Source: Mycolicibacterium goodii
GTDB lineage: Bacteria > Actinomycetota > Actinomycetes > Mycobacteriales > Mycobacteriaceae
Length of the DNA stretch: 64,000 nt
NCBI RefSeq assembly: GCF_022370755.2
Contig: NZ_CP092364.2
Location: 62,001 to 126,000, forward strand
Direction: 5' to 3'
A model generated the notes under the pieces. It worked only from the letters and a program-made list of their open reading frames with translations. It made no database searches and was not told where the DNA came from. This document shows, in pieces, positions 46,875-56,160 of this stretch. Numbering within the stretch: position 1 is the stretch's first letter; the number at the start of each line of letters is the position of its first letter. The translations under genes and the position numbers were made by a program.

Positions 46875-47496
46875 ACGGGATGCGGCGCAGGCGCATACCC
46901 GCCGAGCGCAGTTCCAGGGCCGCGAGCCCGCGAATCGCGGCCTGATCCTGGCGCTGCCACGCACCGACCGGGTCGTCGGAGACCGCGGTGAGCTTGCTCA
47001 GCGGGCGGTTGGCCAAGGCCCGCAGGGCGAGCAACTGCTCGCCGGCCACCGTGGACGCCAGTGTGATCGCGGTCCACTTGCGCCGGAAGAAACGCACCCG
47101 CAGATAGAGCCAGGGCATCGCGACAAAGAGGATCGGCGCGGCGGCGACGGCGAGCGCCAGCACCCACGCGAGCCAGCTCGCCGTGGTGTCGAGGTTGTGC
47201 CCGGCTCCGGCGATGTCGAGAGCTGCATCACTGGCCGCACGCAGCGGCTTACTCAACGTGTCGCCGATCAACGGCACGTTGTCGGTGCTGTCCCCGGCTG
47301 AGCTGAGGTTCTCCGACACGCCGTTGGCTCCGGTCTCCACCTGCCGCCCGACCTGCGCGATCGTGGACACCGCGGAGTGGACGGCCATCCCTACCAGCAC
47401 CCACATCGCGGTCCACAGCATCACCGCCACATCGCTGATCAACTGCGCGAGCAATCGGCCCGGTCTACTGGCATAGGGCAGGTACCGCGATCTCAT
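46873..47496 (-). CDS. Conserved membrane protein divergent from purC
   Basis: A 207-residue protein with two hydrophobic regions. The first helix is about residues 16-43 and includes MLWTAMWVLVGMAV, an extracytoplasmic helical stretch with many Thr/Asn/Ser follows, then a second helix near residue 113 (ASWLAWVLALAVAAAPILFVAMPWLY split in two). It is the positional counterpart of Rv0779c. The start at 47496 is 30 bases from the purC start on the other strand. Function unknown; the topology resembles a small sensor or anchor. Confidence 0.8.
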   Translation of the reverse strand: MRSRYLPYASRPGRLLAQLISDVAVMLWTAMWVLVGMAVHSAVSTIAQVGRQVETGANGVSENLSSAGDSTDNVPLIGDTLSKPLRAASDAALDIAGAGHNLDTTASWLAWVLALAVAAAPILFVAMPWLYLRVRFFRRKWTAITLASTVAGEQLLALRALANRPLSKLTAVSDDPVGAWQRQDQAAIRGLAALELRSAGMRLRRIP

Positions 47497-47514
47497 GGAC
47501 CCGATCCCAACACA

Positions 47515-47520
47515 TAGGCT
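47515..47520 (+). promoter_or_regulatory. Predicted -10 box (TAGGCT) of purC
   Basis: TAGGCT fits TANNNT and ends six bases before the purC ATG. The 30-base gap to the divergent gene leaves no room for a conventional leader, so leaderless initiation is likely. Confidence 0.55.
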
Positions 47521-47526
47521 GGCCGA

Positions 47527-48426
47527 ATGCGCCCTGCTCTGTCCGACTACCAACACCTGGCGAGCGGCAAAGTCCGCGAGATCTACCGCATCGACGACGA
47601 GCACCTGCTCTTCGTGGCCAGCGACCGGATATCGGCCTACGACCACATCCTGGACTCCGAGATCCCGGACAAGGGCCGGATCCTCACCGCGATGAGCGTG
47701 TTCTTCTTCGACCATCTGCTCCGAACGGCAGGTGTGCCGAACCACCTCGCCGGTCCGCCCGACGACGAGCGCATCCCCGCCGATGTGCTCGGCCGCGCAC
47801 TGGTGGTGCGCAGGCTGGAGATGCTGCCGGTGGAGTGCGTGGCGCGCGGATACCTGACCGGCTCCGGGCTGATCGATTATGAGCAGTCCGGCACGGTGTG
47901 CGGGATCGCGTTGCCGCCCGGCCTGGGGGAGGCCAGCAAGTTCGACGAGCCGCTGTTCACCCCGGCCACCAAGGCCGAGATCGGTGAGCACGACGAGAAC
48001 ATCTCGTTCGCGAAGGTGATCGAACTGGTGGGCGCGGACCTGGCCAACCAGTTGCGCGACCGCACACTGCAGACCTATACCGTGGGCGCCGACCATGCGC
48101 TGAGCAAGGGCATCATCATCGCCGACACCAAGTTCGAGTTCGGTGTCGACAAGGACGGCACGGTGGTGCTCGCCGACGAGGTGTTCACCCCGGACTCGTC
48201 ACGCTACTGGCGTGCCGACAGCTACCAGCCGGGCGTGGTGCAGAACAGCTTCGACAAGCAGTTCGTCCGCAACTGGCTCACCGGACCGGAGTCGGGCTGG
48301 GACCGCCACGGAGAAACTCCGCCCCCTGCGTTGCCCGACGAGATCGTCGCGGCCACGCGCGACCGCTACATCGAGGCCTACGAACGTATTTCGGGTCTCA
48401 AGTTCGACGATTGGATCGGTGCATGA
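47527..48426 (+). CDS. purC: Phosphoribosylaminoimidazole-succinocarboxamide synthase (PurC)
   Basis: PurC (SAICAR synthase) joins CAIR with aspartate using ATP. The 299-residue protein has SGKVREIY near residue 13, [10 protein letters not shown] near 30, [13 protein letters not shown] near 100, [13 protein letters not shown] near 197 and the aspartate loop [14 protein letters not shown] near 217. All SAICAR synthase signatures are intact. The stop overlaps the ptrB start by ATGA, so purC and ptrB are translationally linked even though their pathways are unrelated. Confidence 0.95.
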   Translation: MRPALSDYQHLASGKVREIYRIDDEHLLFVASDRISAYDHILDSEIPDKGRILTAMSVFFFDHLLRTAGVPNHLAGPPDDERIPADVLGRALVVRRLEMLPVECVARGYLTGSGLIDYEQSGTVCGIALPPGLGEASKFDEPLFTPATKAEIGEHDENISFAKVIELVGADLANQLRDRTLQTYTVGADHALSKGIIIADTKFEFGVDKDGTVVLADEVFTPDSSRYWRADSYQPGVVQNSFDKQFVRNWLTGPESGWDRHGETPPPALPDEIVAATRDRYIEAYERISGLKFDDWIGA

Positions 48427-50579
48427 GCGAACATCAGCCGGTGCAGCCCCCTGTCGCCAAGCGGCTCAATCATCGTCGCGAGCATCACGGCGATGTGTTC
48501 ATCGACCCGTACGAGTGGCTGCGTGACAAGGACGACCCCGAGGTGATCGGTTACCTCGAGGCCGAGAACGCCTACACCGCGGACGCCACCGCGCATCTGG
48601 AACCGTTGCGGCAGAAGATCTTCGACGAGATCAAGGCCCGCACCAAGGAAACCGACCTGTCGGTGCCGATGCGGCGCGACCTGTGGTGGTACTACGCGCG
48701 CAGCTTCGAGGGCAAGCAGTACGCCGTGCACTGCCGATGCCCCGTGACCGATCCCGACGACTGGACACCGCCCACCTTCGACGAGGGCACCGAGGTGCCG
48801 GGCGAGCAGATCCTGCTCGACGAGAACGTCGAGGCCGACGGGCACGAGTACTTCGCGCTGGGCGCGGCGACGGTGAGTATGGACGGCAGCATCCTGGCCT
48901 ACTCGGTCGACGTCAAGGGCGACGAGCGGTACACGCTGCGGTTCAAGAACCTTGGCACCGGTCAGCTGTACGACGACACGATCACCGGAATCGGCGCCGG
49001 TGGGGTCTGGGCCGCCGACAACCGGACGTTCTACTACACGACGGTGGACGACGCGTGGCGCCCGGACACCGTGTGGCGGCATCGCCTCGCCGCCGGTCTG
49101 CCGGCCGAGAAGGTGTATCACGAACCCGACGAACGGTTCTGGGTCGGCATCGGGTGCAGCCGCAGCGACAAGTACGTGTTCATCGCGGCCGGCAGCGCCG
49201 TCACCTCCGAGGTGCGGTACGGCGACGCGGCCGATCCGCAGGCCGAGTTCACGTCGGTGTGGGGACGCCGCGACCTCGTCGAGTACTCCGTCGAGCACGC
49301 GGTGGTGGGCGGCGAGGACCGGTTCCTGATCCTGCACAACGACGGCGCCGAGAACTTCACCCTGGTGGATGCCCCGGTCGCTGATCCCACCGACTACCGC
49401 ACGCTCATCGCCCACCGCGACGACGTGCGCCTCGACGCGGTCGACGCGTTCGACGGGTTCCTGGTGGTCAGCTACCGCAGCGAGGCGCTGCCGAAGGTCC
49501 AGCTGTGGCCGATCAACGCCGACGGTGAATACGGTCAGGCGCAGGATCTGACGTTCGAGTCCGCGCTCACCGCTGCGGGCCTGGCAGGCAATCCCAACTG
49601 GTCGACGCCCAAGCTGAGGATCGCCGCGACGTCGTTCATCACCCCGGCGCGGGTCTACGACCTGGATTTGGGGACCGGTGAGCGCACCCTGCTGCGCGAG
49701 CAGCCCGTGCTCGGTGGTTACCGCCCAGAAGACTACGTGGAGCGTCGTGACTGGGCGATCGCAGAAGACGGTGCGCGCATACCGATCTCGATCGTGCACC
49801 GGGCCGGCGTGCAGTTCCCGGCGCCGACGCTGCTCTACGGTTACGGCGCCTATGAGTCCTGCGAGGATCCGCGCTTCTCGATCGCGCGCCTGTCCCTGCT
49901 GGACCGCGGCATGGTGTTCGCGATCGCGCACGTCCGTGGCGGCGGCGAGCTGGGCAGGTCGTGGTATGAGCACGGCAAGCTGCTCGAGAAGAAGAACACC
50001 TTCACCGACTTCGTCGCGGTGGCACGCCATCTCGTCGCCGAGGGGCTGACCCGGCCGCAGAACCTGGTCGCCCTCGGGGGCAGCGCGGGCGGCCTGTTGA
50101 TGGGCGCGGTGGCCAACATGGCGCCGGATCTGTTCGCCGGGATCCTGGCGCAGGTGCCGTTCGTCGACGCGCTCACCACGATCCTCGACCCGTCGCTGCC
50201 GCTGACCGTCACCGAGTGGGACGAGTGGGGCAACCCGCTGGAGGACCCCGAGGTGTACCGGTACATGAAGTCCTACTCGCCGTACGAGAACGTCACGGCC
50301 CAGGACTATCCGCCGATACTGGCGATGACGTCGCTCAACGACACCCGCGTGTACTACGTCGAACCGGCGAAATGGGTTGCCGCACTTCGACACACCAAAA
50401 CCGGCGACAATCCCGTGCTGTTGAAGACCGAGATGGTGGCCGGCCACGGTGGCCTGAGCGGGCGATACGAGCGGTGGCGCGAGGCCGCGTTCCAGTACGC
50501 GTGGCTACTGGCTGCCGCCGACCGCGACAATTACGGCAGCGGCCAGGTAGACGCCCTCTTCGGCGGTCCGGACACCTAG
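48423..50579 (+). CDS. ptrB: Oligopeptidase B, prolyl oligopeptidase family S9A (PtrB)
   Basis: A 718-residue cytoplasmic serine peptidase that cleaves small peptides after basic residues. An N-terminal beta-propeller region (about 60-430) precedes the alpha/beta-hydrolase domain. Nucleophile Ser is in [11 protein letters not shown] near residue 556, the acid in [10 protein letters not shown] near 639 and His in AGHGGLSGR near 674. In M. tuberculosis H37Rv the equivalent is annotated as two adjacent frames (ptrBa, ptrBb); here it is a single intact frame. The end overlaps the convergent DoxX-like gene by 75 bases. Confidence 0.93.
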   Translation: MSEHQPVQPPVAKRLNHRREHHGDVFIDPYEWLRDKDDPEVIGYLEAENAYTADATAHLEPLRQKIFDEIKARTKETDLSVPMRRDLWWYYARSFEGKQYAVHCRCPVTDPDDWTPPTFDEGTEVPGEQILLDENVEADGHEYFALGAATVSMDGSILAYSVDVKGDERYTLRFKNLGTGQLYDDTITGIGAGGVWAADNRTFYYTTVDDAWRPDTVWRHRLAAGLPAEKVYHEPDERFWVGIGCSRSDKYVFIAAGSAVTSEVRYGDAADPQAEFTSVWGRRDLVEYSVEHAVVGGEDRFLILHNDGAENFTLVDAPVADPTDYRTLIAHRDDVRLDAVDAFDGFLVVSYRSEALPKVQLWPINADGEYGQAQDLTFESALTAAGLAGNPNWSTPKLRIAATSFITPARVYDLDLGTGERTLLREQPVLGGYRPEDYVERRDWAIAEDGARIPISIVHRAGVQFPAPTLLYGYGAYESCEDPRFSIARLSLLDRGMVFAIAHVRGGGELGRSWYEHGKLLEKKNTFTDFVAVARHLVAEGLTRPQNLVALGGSAGGLLMGAVANMAPDLFAGILAQVPFVDALTTILDPSLPLTVTEWDEWGNPLEDPEVYRYMKSYSPYENVTAQDYPPILAMTSLNDTRVYYVEPAKWVAALRHTKTGDNPVLLKTEMVAGHGGLSGRYERWREAAFQYAWLLAAADRDNYGSGQVDALFGGPDT

Positions 50580-50954
50580 CCTCGACGTCATCGATTTCGG
50601 CGGGTGGGGCATCCGTGCCGCGTAGACGTTGGCCGGGAACATGGCCAGCATCAACACGAACAGGCACACCGCGGCCGCGACGCGCGTCGGCGGAAACAGC
50701 AGGCCGACCGCGCCGACGAGTTCGAGCACGCCGGTGACCGTGACGAGCAGTCCCGGCGCGGGCAGGCGCGGCGGCACGATCGCGATCATGTCGCGGCGCA
50801 ACGGGTTGACGAAGTGCGCGATCCCGGTCAGGGCGAACATCGCGGCCAGGCCGACCGCGGCAGCCGACGACCACGTTCCGACGTACGCGACGCCGAGCAG
50901 TCCCACGATCCTGGCGATGACGGTGCCGAGCACCAGTGTCGCGAATACCGCCAT
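50505..50954 (-). CDS. DoxX-like membrane protein
   Basis: A 149-residue membrane protein with four predicted helices. FALTGIAHFVNPLRRDMIAIVPPRLP and VTGVLELVGAVGLLFPPTRVAA are typical DoxX-family helices. Such proteins can take part in quinone-linked or thiol redox steps, or in surfactant-like lipid handling. It is divergent from a TetR gene by 88 bases, a common regulator-membrane pair. The 3' end overlaps the ptrB 3' end. Exact function unknown. Confidence 0.8.
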   Translation of the reverse strand: MAVFATLVLGTVIARIVGLLGVAYVGTWSSAAAVGLAAMFALTGIAHFVNPLRRDMIAIVPPRLPAPGLLVTVTGVLELVGAVGLLFPPTRVAAAVCLFVLMLAMFPANVYAARMPHPPKSMTSRLGVRTAEEGVYLAAAVIVAVGGSQ

Positions 50955-51042
50955 GCCCCATCCAATCTTGTCGGTGTCTAGATCCTGCGATTGTGCGCGC
51001 CGATTTAGTCAGTGTCAAGATTGTTTCGATAGGATCGTCGAC

Positions 51043-51597
51043 ATGGCCTATCACCACGGGGACCTCAAAGCCGTGATCCTGCAGCACGCGGCGGAGTTGG
51101 TCGCCGAACGTGGCGCCGACGGCATCTCGCTGCGCGAACTGGCACGAAACGCGGGTGTCTCGCACGCCGCGCCCGCGCACCACTTCACCGATCGGCGTGG
51201 GCTGTTCACCGCGCTGGCGACCGAGGGGTACCGGCTGCTGGCCGAAGCCCTGACAGACGTACGGGGGCAGTTCATCGACGCCGCCAAGGCCTACGTGCGC
51301 TTCGCGCTCGACCACCCGGGTCACTACGCGGTGATGTTCGACAGGTCTCTGTATGACGACACCGACCCGGAGCTGGTCGCCGCCGCGTCGGCCGCCGGGG
51401 CCGAACTCAACCGCGGTGTCGGCACGCTCAGCGATCCCCGGGCAGAGGCCGACCCGTCCGGCGCCGCGCTCGCGGCCTGGTCACTGGTACACGGGTTTTC
51501 GCTGCTGTGGCTCAACGACGCGATCGACACCGACCGGGACCCGATCGTCACCGTCGAACGAGCAGCGGCATTCCTGTTCGACGGGCGACTCGGGTAG
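51043..51597 (+). CDS. TetR-family regulator divergent from DoxX gene
   Basis: A 184-residue regulator. The HTH is LKAVILQHAAELVAERGADG followed by LRELARNAGVSHAAPAHHF, and the C-terminal WHG-type ligand domain includes HPGHYAVMFD. A TAGGAT box lies seven bases before the ATG at 51043, so the gene may be leaderless. The stop TAG forms part of the next gene's -10-like box. The target is probably the divergent DoxX-like gene, but I find no clear palindrome in the 88-base gap. Confidence 0.85.
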   Translation: MAYHHGDLKAVILQHAAELVAERGADGISLRELARNAGVSHAAPAHHFTDRRGLFTALATEGYRLLAEALTDVRGQFIDAAKAYVRFALDHPGHYAVMFDRSLYDDTDPELVAAASAAGAELNRGVGTLSDPRAEADPSGAALAAWSLVHGFSLLWLNDAIDTDRDPIVTVERAAAFLFDGRLG

Positions 51598-51607
51598 CGT
51601 CGCAGCG

Positions 51608-52105
51608 GTGAGCTCCAAAGACAGCCTCAAAGATGTCGCAGTGACGACCCTCGACGGCAAGCGGGTGAGGCTCGGTGAGCTGGCCCCGGGAGCCGCACTC
51701 GTTGTCAACGTCGCTTCCAAATGCGGTCTCACACCGCAGTACAGCGCGCTGGAGAAACTGGCGCGGGAGTACGGCGACCGCGGGCTCACCGTGATCGGTG
51801 TGCCCTGCAACCAGTTCATGGGCCAGGAACCGGGCACGGCCGAGGAGATCCAGACGTTCTGCTCCACCACGTACGGTGTGACATTCCCACTGCTGGCCAA
51901 GACCGACGTCAACGGCGCGGACCGCCACCCGCTGTACGCCGAGCTGACGACGGTTCCCGACGCGAGCGGTGAAGCGGGCGACATCCAGTGGAACTTCGAG
52001 AAGTTCCTGCTCGCCGCGGACGGCACCGTCGTCAACCGGTTTCGGCCCCGCACCGAACCGGACGCACCAGAGGTCATCGCCGCGATCGAGAAAATCCTGT
52101 CCTGA
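51608..52105 (+). CDS. Glutathione peroxidase-family thiol peroxidase (Cys type)
   Basis: A 165-residue peroxidase of the GPx fold. The catalytic residue in NVASKCGLTPQY is Cys rather than selenocysteine, and the other tetrad residues are present in CNQFMGQEPG and WNFEKFL. In bacteria without glutathione such enzymes take electrons from thioredoxin. The start is GTG at 51608; TAGCGT at 51595-51600 overlaps the stop codon of the TetR gene and lies seven bases upstream, so a leaderless start is likely. Confidence 0.88.
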   Translation: MSSKDSLKDVAVTTLDGKRVRLGELAPGAALVVNVASKCGLTPQYSALEKLAREYGDRGLTVIGVPCNQFMGQEPGTAEEIQTFCSTTYGVTFPLLAKTDVNGADRHPLYAELTTVPDASGEAGDIQWNFEKFLLAADGTVVNRFRPRTEPDAPEVIAAIEKILS

Positions 52106-52198
52106 GCCGGACGGCCGATTTCGTGTCCAGAACAGATGGACACGTCCCGTCCGCGTGTTCGCAACCGTCGCGACACGTGACGTTGCCACACTGGCGGC

Positions 52199-52903
52199 GT
52201 GACAGGACAACTCATCGTCTCGGTCTCCCAGATCAGCGATCGCACACTGGACGATGTCGCTTCGTTCTGCGCCGGTCTCGACGCGCGTGGCGTGCCGGTG
52301 TCCCTGCTGGTGGCGCCGCGGCTCAAGGGCGGCTACCGGCTCGAGCGTGACGCGCCGACGGTGGAGTGGCTCACCGCGCGGCGCACGGCCGGTGACGCCA
52401 TCGTGCTTCACGGGTATGACGAGGCAGCGACGAAGAAACGTCGCGGTGAGTTCGCCGGGCTGCCCGCGCACGAGGCGAACCTGCGGTTGCTCGGCGCCGA
52501 CCGGATCCTGGAACACCTGGGCCTGCGGACCAGGCTTTTCGCGGCGCCGGGCTGGAACGTCTCGGCAGGCACGGTCACGGCGTTGCCGCGAAACGGCTTT
52601 CGGTTGCTGGCGGACCTGCACGGGATCACCGATCTGGTCCGCCGAACCACGACCCGCGCCCGGGTGGTCGGCATAGGTGAGGGCTTCCTGACCGAACCGT
52701 GGTGGTGCCGCACGCTGGTGCTCACCGCCGAGCGCAGCGCGCGTCGCGGCGGGGTGGTGCGGGTGGCGGTCGCCGCACGGCACCTGCGGGCACCTGGTCC
52801 GCGTCAGGCCATGCTCGATGCGGTCGATCTGACTTTGCTGCACGGCTGCGTGCCCACGGTGTACCGATGGCATCCTGAATCTGCACTGACCAAGGCCGCC
52901 TGA
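52199..52903 (+). CDS. DUF2334 polysaccharide deacetylase-like protein
   Basis: A 234-residue cytosolic protein of the DUF2334 type. Conserved elements are a first strand with QISDRT in the place of the catalytic Asp motif, DAIVLHGYDE with His-Gly-Tyr in the metal-site position, LFAAPGW near residue 120, and the late TVYRWHP. These match the polysaccharide deacetylase barrel. The substrate is unknown. It is the probable counterpart of Rv0784. The start GTG at 52199 follows an intergenic run of 93 bases. Confidence 0.78.
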   Translation: MTGQLIVSVSQISDRTLDDVASFCAGLDARGVPVSLLVAPRLKGGYRLERDAPTVEWLTARRTAGDAIVLHGYDEAATKKRRGEFAGLPAHEANLRLLGADRILEHLGLRTRLFAAPGWNVSAGTVTALPRNGFRLLADLHGITDLVRRTTTRARVVGIGEGFLTEPWWCRTLVLTAERSARRGGVVRVAVAARHLRAPGPRQAMLDAVDLTLLHGCVPTVYRWHPESALTKAA

Positions 52904-52924
52904 CTCGCGCTAGGGTGACGTTTC

Positions 52925-54568
52925 ATGGCAGACGCCGACGTCATCGTCGTGGGAGCAGGTCTGGCCGGACTGGTCGCCGCATGCGAGCTCGTCGAGCGCG
53001 GGCACAGCGTGATCATCGTCGACCAGGAGAACGCGGCCAACATCGGTGGCCAGGCCTTCTGGTCGTTCGGGGGACTGTTCTTCGTCAACAGCCCCGAGCA
53101 ACGCAGGCTCGGCATCCGTGACAGTCAGGAACTGGCATTGCAGGACTGGCTGGGCACCGCGGGTTTCGACCGGCCCGAGGACCACTGGCCCCGTGAATGG
53201 GCCCACGCCTACGTCGACTTCGCGGCGGGGGAGAAGCGCAGTTGGTTGCGGGCTCGTGGTCTGCAGACCTTCCCGCTGGTCGGCTGGGCCGAACGGGGCG
53301 GCTACGACGCGCTGGGCCACGGCAATTCGGTGCCACGGTTCCACATCACCTGGGGTACCGGCCCCGCGCTGGTGGAGATCTTCGCGCGACGGATCCGCGA
53401 CAGCGTTCGCGTCCGGTTCGCCCACCGGCACCGAGTCGACGAGCTCATCGTCAACGAGGGCCTGGTGGCAGGTGTGCGCGGTTCGATCCTGGAGCCGAGC
53501 AACGCACCCCGTGGCGTCGCGTCATCACGGAAAGTGGTCGGCGACTTCGAATTTCGGGCCTCGGCGGTGATCGTGGCGAGCGGTGGCATCGGCGGAAACC
53601 TCGAACTGGTGCGCAAGAACTGGCCGGCCCGGTTGGGCCGGGTGCCCGATCAGCTGATCTGTGGCGTTCCCGCGCACGTCGACGGCCGCATGATCGGTAT
53701 TGCCGAATCCGCTGGCGCACACGTGATCAACAGCGACCGCATGTGGCACTACACCGAGGGCATCACCAACTACGACCCGGTGTGGCCCAACCACGGCATC
53801 CGAATCCTCCCCGCACCATCGTCATTGTGGTTGGACGCCAACGGAGATCGGCTCCCCGTCCCGCTGTATCCCGGGTTCGACACACTCGGCACCCTCGAGC
53901 ACATCTGCCGCAGCGGGCAGGACTACACGTGGTTCATCCTCAACGCGCGCATCATCGCCAAGGAGTTCGCGCTGTCGGGCCAGGAGCAGAACCCCGATCT
54001 CACGTCACGCAATGTGCGCGAGCTGGTGTCCCGGGTCAGGGCCGGTGCGCCGGCCCCGGTGCAGGCGTTCGTCGACCACGGCGTCGACTTCGTGAGCGCC
54101 AACTCGCTGCGGGATCTGGTGGCGGGCATGAACGAGCTGCCTGATGTGGTGCCGCTGGACCATGCCAAGGTGGCGGCCGAGGTGACCGCCCGCGATCGCG
54201 AGGTGACCAACCGTTTCACCAAGGACGGTCAGATCACCGCGATCCGCGCCGCCCGCAACTACCTCGGTGACCGGTTCACGCGCGTCGTCGCACCGCACCG
54301 CCTCACCGACCCCAAGGCCGGGCCGTTGATCGCGGTGAAACTGCACATCCTCACCCGAAAGACCTTGGGGGGCCTCGAAACCGACCTGGATTCGCGCGTC
54401 CTCAAGCAGGACGGCACCGCGTTCGGTGGGCTGTACGCGGCCGGGGAAGCCGCCGGGTTCGGTGGCGGCGGCGTGCACGGGTACCGGTCGCTGGAGGGGA
54501 CGTTCCTCGGCGGCTGCATCTTCTCCGGGCGGGCCGCCGGCCGCGGTGCGGCCGCCGACATCGCCTGA
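52925..54568 (+). CDS. FAD-dependent dehydrogenase (fumarate reductase/ketosteroid dehydrogenase-like)
   Basis: A 547-residue flavoprotein. The N-terminal FAD motif is VIVVGAGLAGLVAACELVERG, FWSFGGLFFVNS is the family segment after it, VASGGIGGN is the second dinucleotide segment, and GGLYAAGEAAGFGGGGVHG near the C-terminus is the typical end of the FAD domain. It resembles the 3-ketosteroid delta-1-dehydrogenase group, but the substrate is not clear. A TAGGGT box lies eight bases before the ATG. It is the probable counterpart of Rv0785. Confidence 0.85.
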   Translation: MADADVIVVGAGLAGLVAACELVERGHSVIIVDQENAANIGGQAFWSFGGLFFVNSPEQRRLGIRDSQELALQDWLGTAGFDRPEDHWPREWAHAYVDFAAGEKRSWLRARGLQTFPLVGWAERGGYDALGHGNSVPRFHITWGTGPALVEIFARRIRDSVRVRFAHRHRVDELIVNEGLVAGVRGSILEPSNAPRGVASSRKVVGDFEFRASAVIVASGGIGGNLELVRKNWPARLGRVPDQLICGVPAHVDGRMIGIAESAGAHVINSDRMWHYTEGITNYDPVWPNHGIRILPAPSSLWLDANGDRLPVPLYPGFDTLGTLEHICRSGQDYTWFILNARIIAKEFALSGQEQNPDLTSRNVRELVSRVRAGAPAPVQAFVDHGVDFVSANSLRDLVAGMNELPDVVPLDHAKVAAEVTARDREVTNRFTKDGQITAIRAARNYLGDRFTRVVAPHRLTDPKAGPLIAVKLHILTRKTLGGLETDLDSRVLKQDGTAFGGLYAAGEAAGFGGGGVHGYRSLEGTFLGGCIFSGRAAGRGAAADIA

Positions 54569-54577
54569 AGCGCCACC

Positions 54578-55216
54578 TCAGAACTCGGTGCCGTTCTCCT
54601 CTTGGAGCACCTGGAACTCCGTCGTCGTCATCTCCGACAGGCGCCCGTAGAAGATGCCCCGCGCATCCGGGGCGATGATGCCCTGGTGGATCGGCACCGC
54701 GCGCTGCGGTGCCACCGCACGCAGATACTCCACGGCCTCAGAGACTTTCATCCACGGCGCGGCCGCGGGAACGGCGAGCACGTCGACCGGTTCGCCAGGT
54801 GTGAACAACGCGTCGCCCGGATGCATCAACCGGGCCGGATGGTCGTCGTCGCCGAGCAGGTACGAGATGTTGTCGATGACAGGGATTTCCGGGTGGATGA
54901 CGGCGTGCTTGCCGCCGACACCGCGGACGTTGATCGAGCCGATCGTGAACTCGTCGCCGACGTGCACGGCGGTCCACGGCTCGCCCAGCTGGGCCGCGGT
55001 CTGCGGATCGGCGTACAAGTTGGCCTGCGGGTTCGCGTCGATCAGCGCGGGCAGACGCGTCGTATCGGCGTGATCGGGGTGCTGGTGGGTGATGAGGATC
55101 GCCGACAACCCGGTGATGCCCTCGAAACCGTGCGAGAAGTTGCCCGGGTCGAACAGCACCGTCGTATCGGAAATGGTGGCCAGAAGGCACGAATGTCCGA
55201 AATGCGTCAGTTGCAT
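54578..55216 (-). CDS. Metallo-beta-lactamase-fold hydrolase (UlaG-like)
   Basis: A 212-residue MBL-fold protein. It starts MQLTHFGHSCLLATI, and the metal motif THQHPDHAD lies near residue 43. GKHAVIHPEIP and LMHPGDALFTPGEPVD supply further ligands. It lacks the lysine-linked features of true beta-lactamases. UlaG-like enzymes cleave lactones or phosphoesters; substrate unknown. The counterpart in M. tuberculosis is Rv0786c. It is divergent from the exported-protein gene by 31 bases. Confidence 0.85.
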   Translation of the reverse strand: MQLTHFGHSCLLATISDTTVLFDPGNFSHGFEGITGLSAILITHQHPDHADTTRLPALIDANPQANLYADPQTAAQLGEPWTAVHVGDEFTIGSINVRGVGGKHAVIHPEIPVIDNISYLLGDDDHPARLMHPGDALFTPGEPVDVLAVPAAAPWMKVSEAVEYLRAVAPQRAVPIHQGIIAPDARGIFYGRLSEMTTTEFQVLQEENGTEF

Positions 55217-55247
55217 GCCTATATTGTTGCCCTCGGTGGGAGGGTTC

Positions 55248-55910
55248 ATGCGGCTGATCTGGGCAATGTTGCTGGCCGCGGCGGGTTTGACCGCCTCGGT
55301 CGCCGCCCCGGCATGGGCCGCACCCATGAACTGCCCGCCGATGTGCGACCGCATCCCGGATTCGGCCTGGATCGACGCCACCGAGATCCCGCTGTACCGC
55401 GAATACCGCTGGCCGCAGTTGGCGGGCCTGGCCGTGACGACGGTGTCCCCGCGGTTCCGGTTCGAGGAGGACTGCGCGTTGCCGCTGCTGCCCGACGACC
55501 CACGGCACTACGCGGTGAGCGCACGGGTCGAGGTGGACCGGCCGGTGGGCCACTGGCAGCTGCAGGTGCAGGTGATCCACTGGCGTGGGGAGACCTGGCG
55601 GGGCGGACAGCACGCCATGGCCGCCGTGCGCGCATCGGACGCCGCGATCCGGGCGTGCCAGCTGCTGGTGCCCGCCAGCTCGCCGTCGATCACGACCGGC
55701 GAACCCGGCCGGCTGGCCGCGGTCATCAGCTTTCCCGACCGGGTTCTGCGCCAGTATCTGCTCGCCGATGCGAACAGCAGCACCGTCGTGGAGCTCGCGA
55801 TGTGGTCCACGACCCCGCCACAGGTGCCGTGGCCGCCGGTGACAGACAGCCAGGTGCTCGATGCGTTGGCCGCGCCACTGTGTGACGCCTACCTGGGATC
55901 GTGCCGGTAG
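55248..55910 (+). CDS. Exported protein of unknown function
   Basis: A 220-residue protein with a signal peptide (hydrophobic residues about 4-24; cleavage near AWA). The mature part contains the cysteine pair in NCPPMC, plus single cysteines in EDCALPLL, RACQLL, LCDAY and GSCR, so three disulphides are likely. TGGGAGGG lies just before the ATG at 55248. No enzyme motif is recognised. It stands immediately before purS, and its stop codon TAG is part of the purS -10 box. Confidence 0.78.
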   Translation: MRLIWAMLLAAAGLTASVAAPAWAAPMNCPPMCDRIPDSAWIDATEIPLYREYRWPQLAGLAVTTVSPRFRFEEDCALPLLPDDPRHYAVSARVEVDRPVGHWQLQVQVIHWRGETWRGGQHAMAAVRASDAAIRACQLLVPASSPSITTGEPGRLAAVISFPDRVLRQYLLADANSSTVVELAMWSTTPPQVPWPPVTDSQVLDALAAPLCDAYLGSCR

Positions 55911-55913
55911 AGT
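55908..55913 (+). promoter_or_regulatory. Predicted -10 box (TAGAGT) of purS-purQ
   Basis: TAGAGT fits TANNNT and ends seven bases before the purS GTG. It overlaps the upstream stop codon. This would allow independent leaderless expression of the two small FGAM synthase subunits. Confidence 0.55.
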
Positions 55914-55920
55914 GGGCGCC

Positions 55921-56160
55921 GTGGCAAAGGTGGTTGTGCACGTCATGCCCAAGGCTGAGATCCTCGACCCGCAAGGCCAGGCCATCGTGGGAGCGCTTGG
56001 CCGGCTGGGGCATACCGGTATATCAGACGTTCGGCAGGGCAAGCGTTTTGAGCTTGAGGTCGATGGTCCTGTGAGCGACGAGACCCTCAACGAGATCGCG
56101 GAATCGCTCCTGGCGAACACCGTCATCGAGGACTTCACTGTGAGCCGGGAGGACGCATGA
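55921..56160 (+). CDS. purS: Phosphoribosylformylglycinamidine synthase subunit PurS
   Basis: A 79-residue subunit of the three-part FGAM synthase (PurS, PurQ, PurL). PurS dimers bridge the glutaminase PurQ and the synthase PurL. The fold is shown by [17 protein letters not shown] and [12 protein letters not shown], with FTVSREDA at the end. The start is GTG at 55921 and the stop overlaps purQ by ATGA, so the two are coupled. purL lies about 6.6 kb downstream, after the encapsulin block. Confidence 0.93.
   Translation: MAKVVVHVMPKAEILDPQGQAIVGALGRLGHTGISDVRQGKRFELEVDGPVSDETLNEIAESLLANTVIEDFTVSREDA

Noticed and set aside
48378..50447. A long open frame of about 689 codons on the minus strand
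   Set aside because: It is antisense to ptrB and has His/Arg/Gly/Val-rich composition with no recognisable domain.
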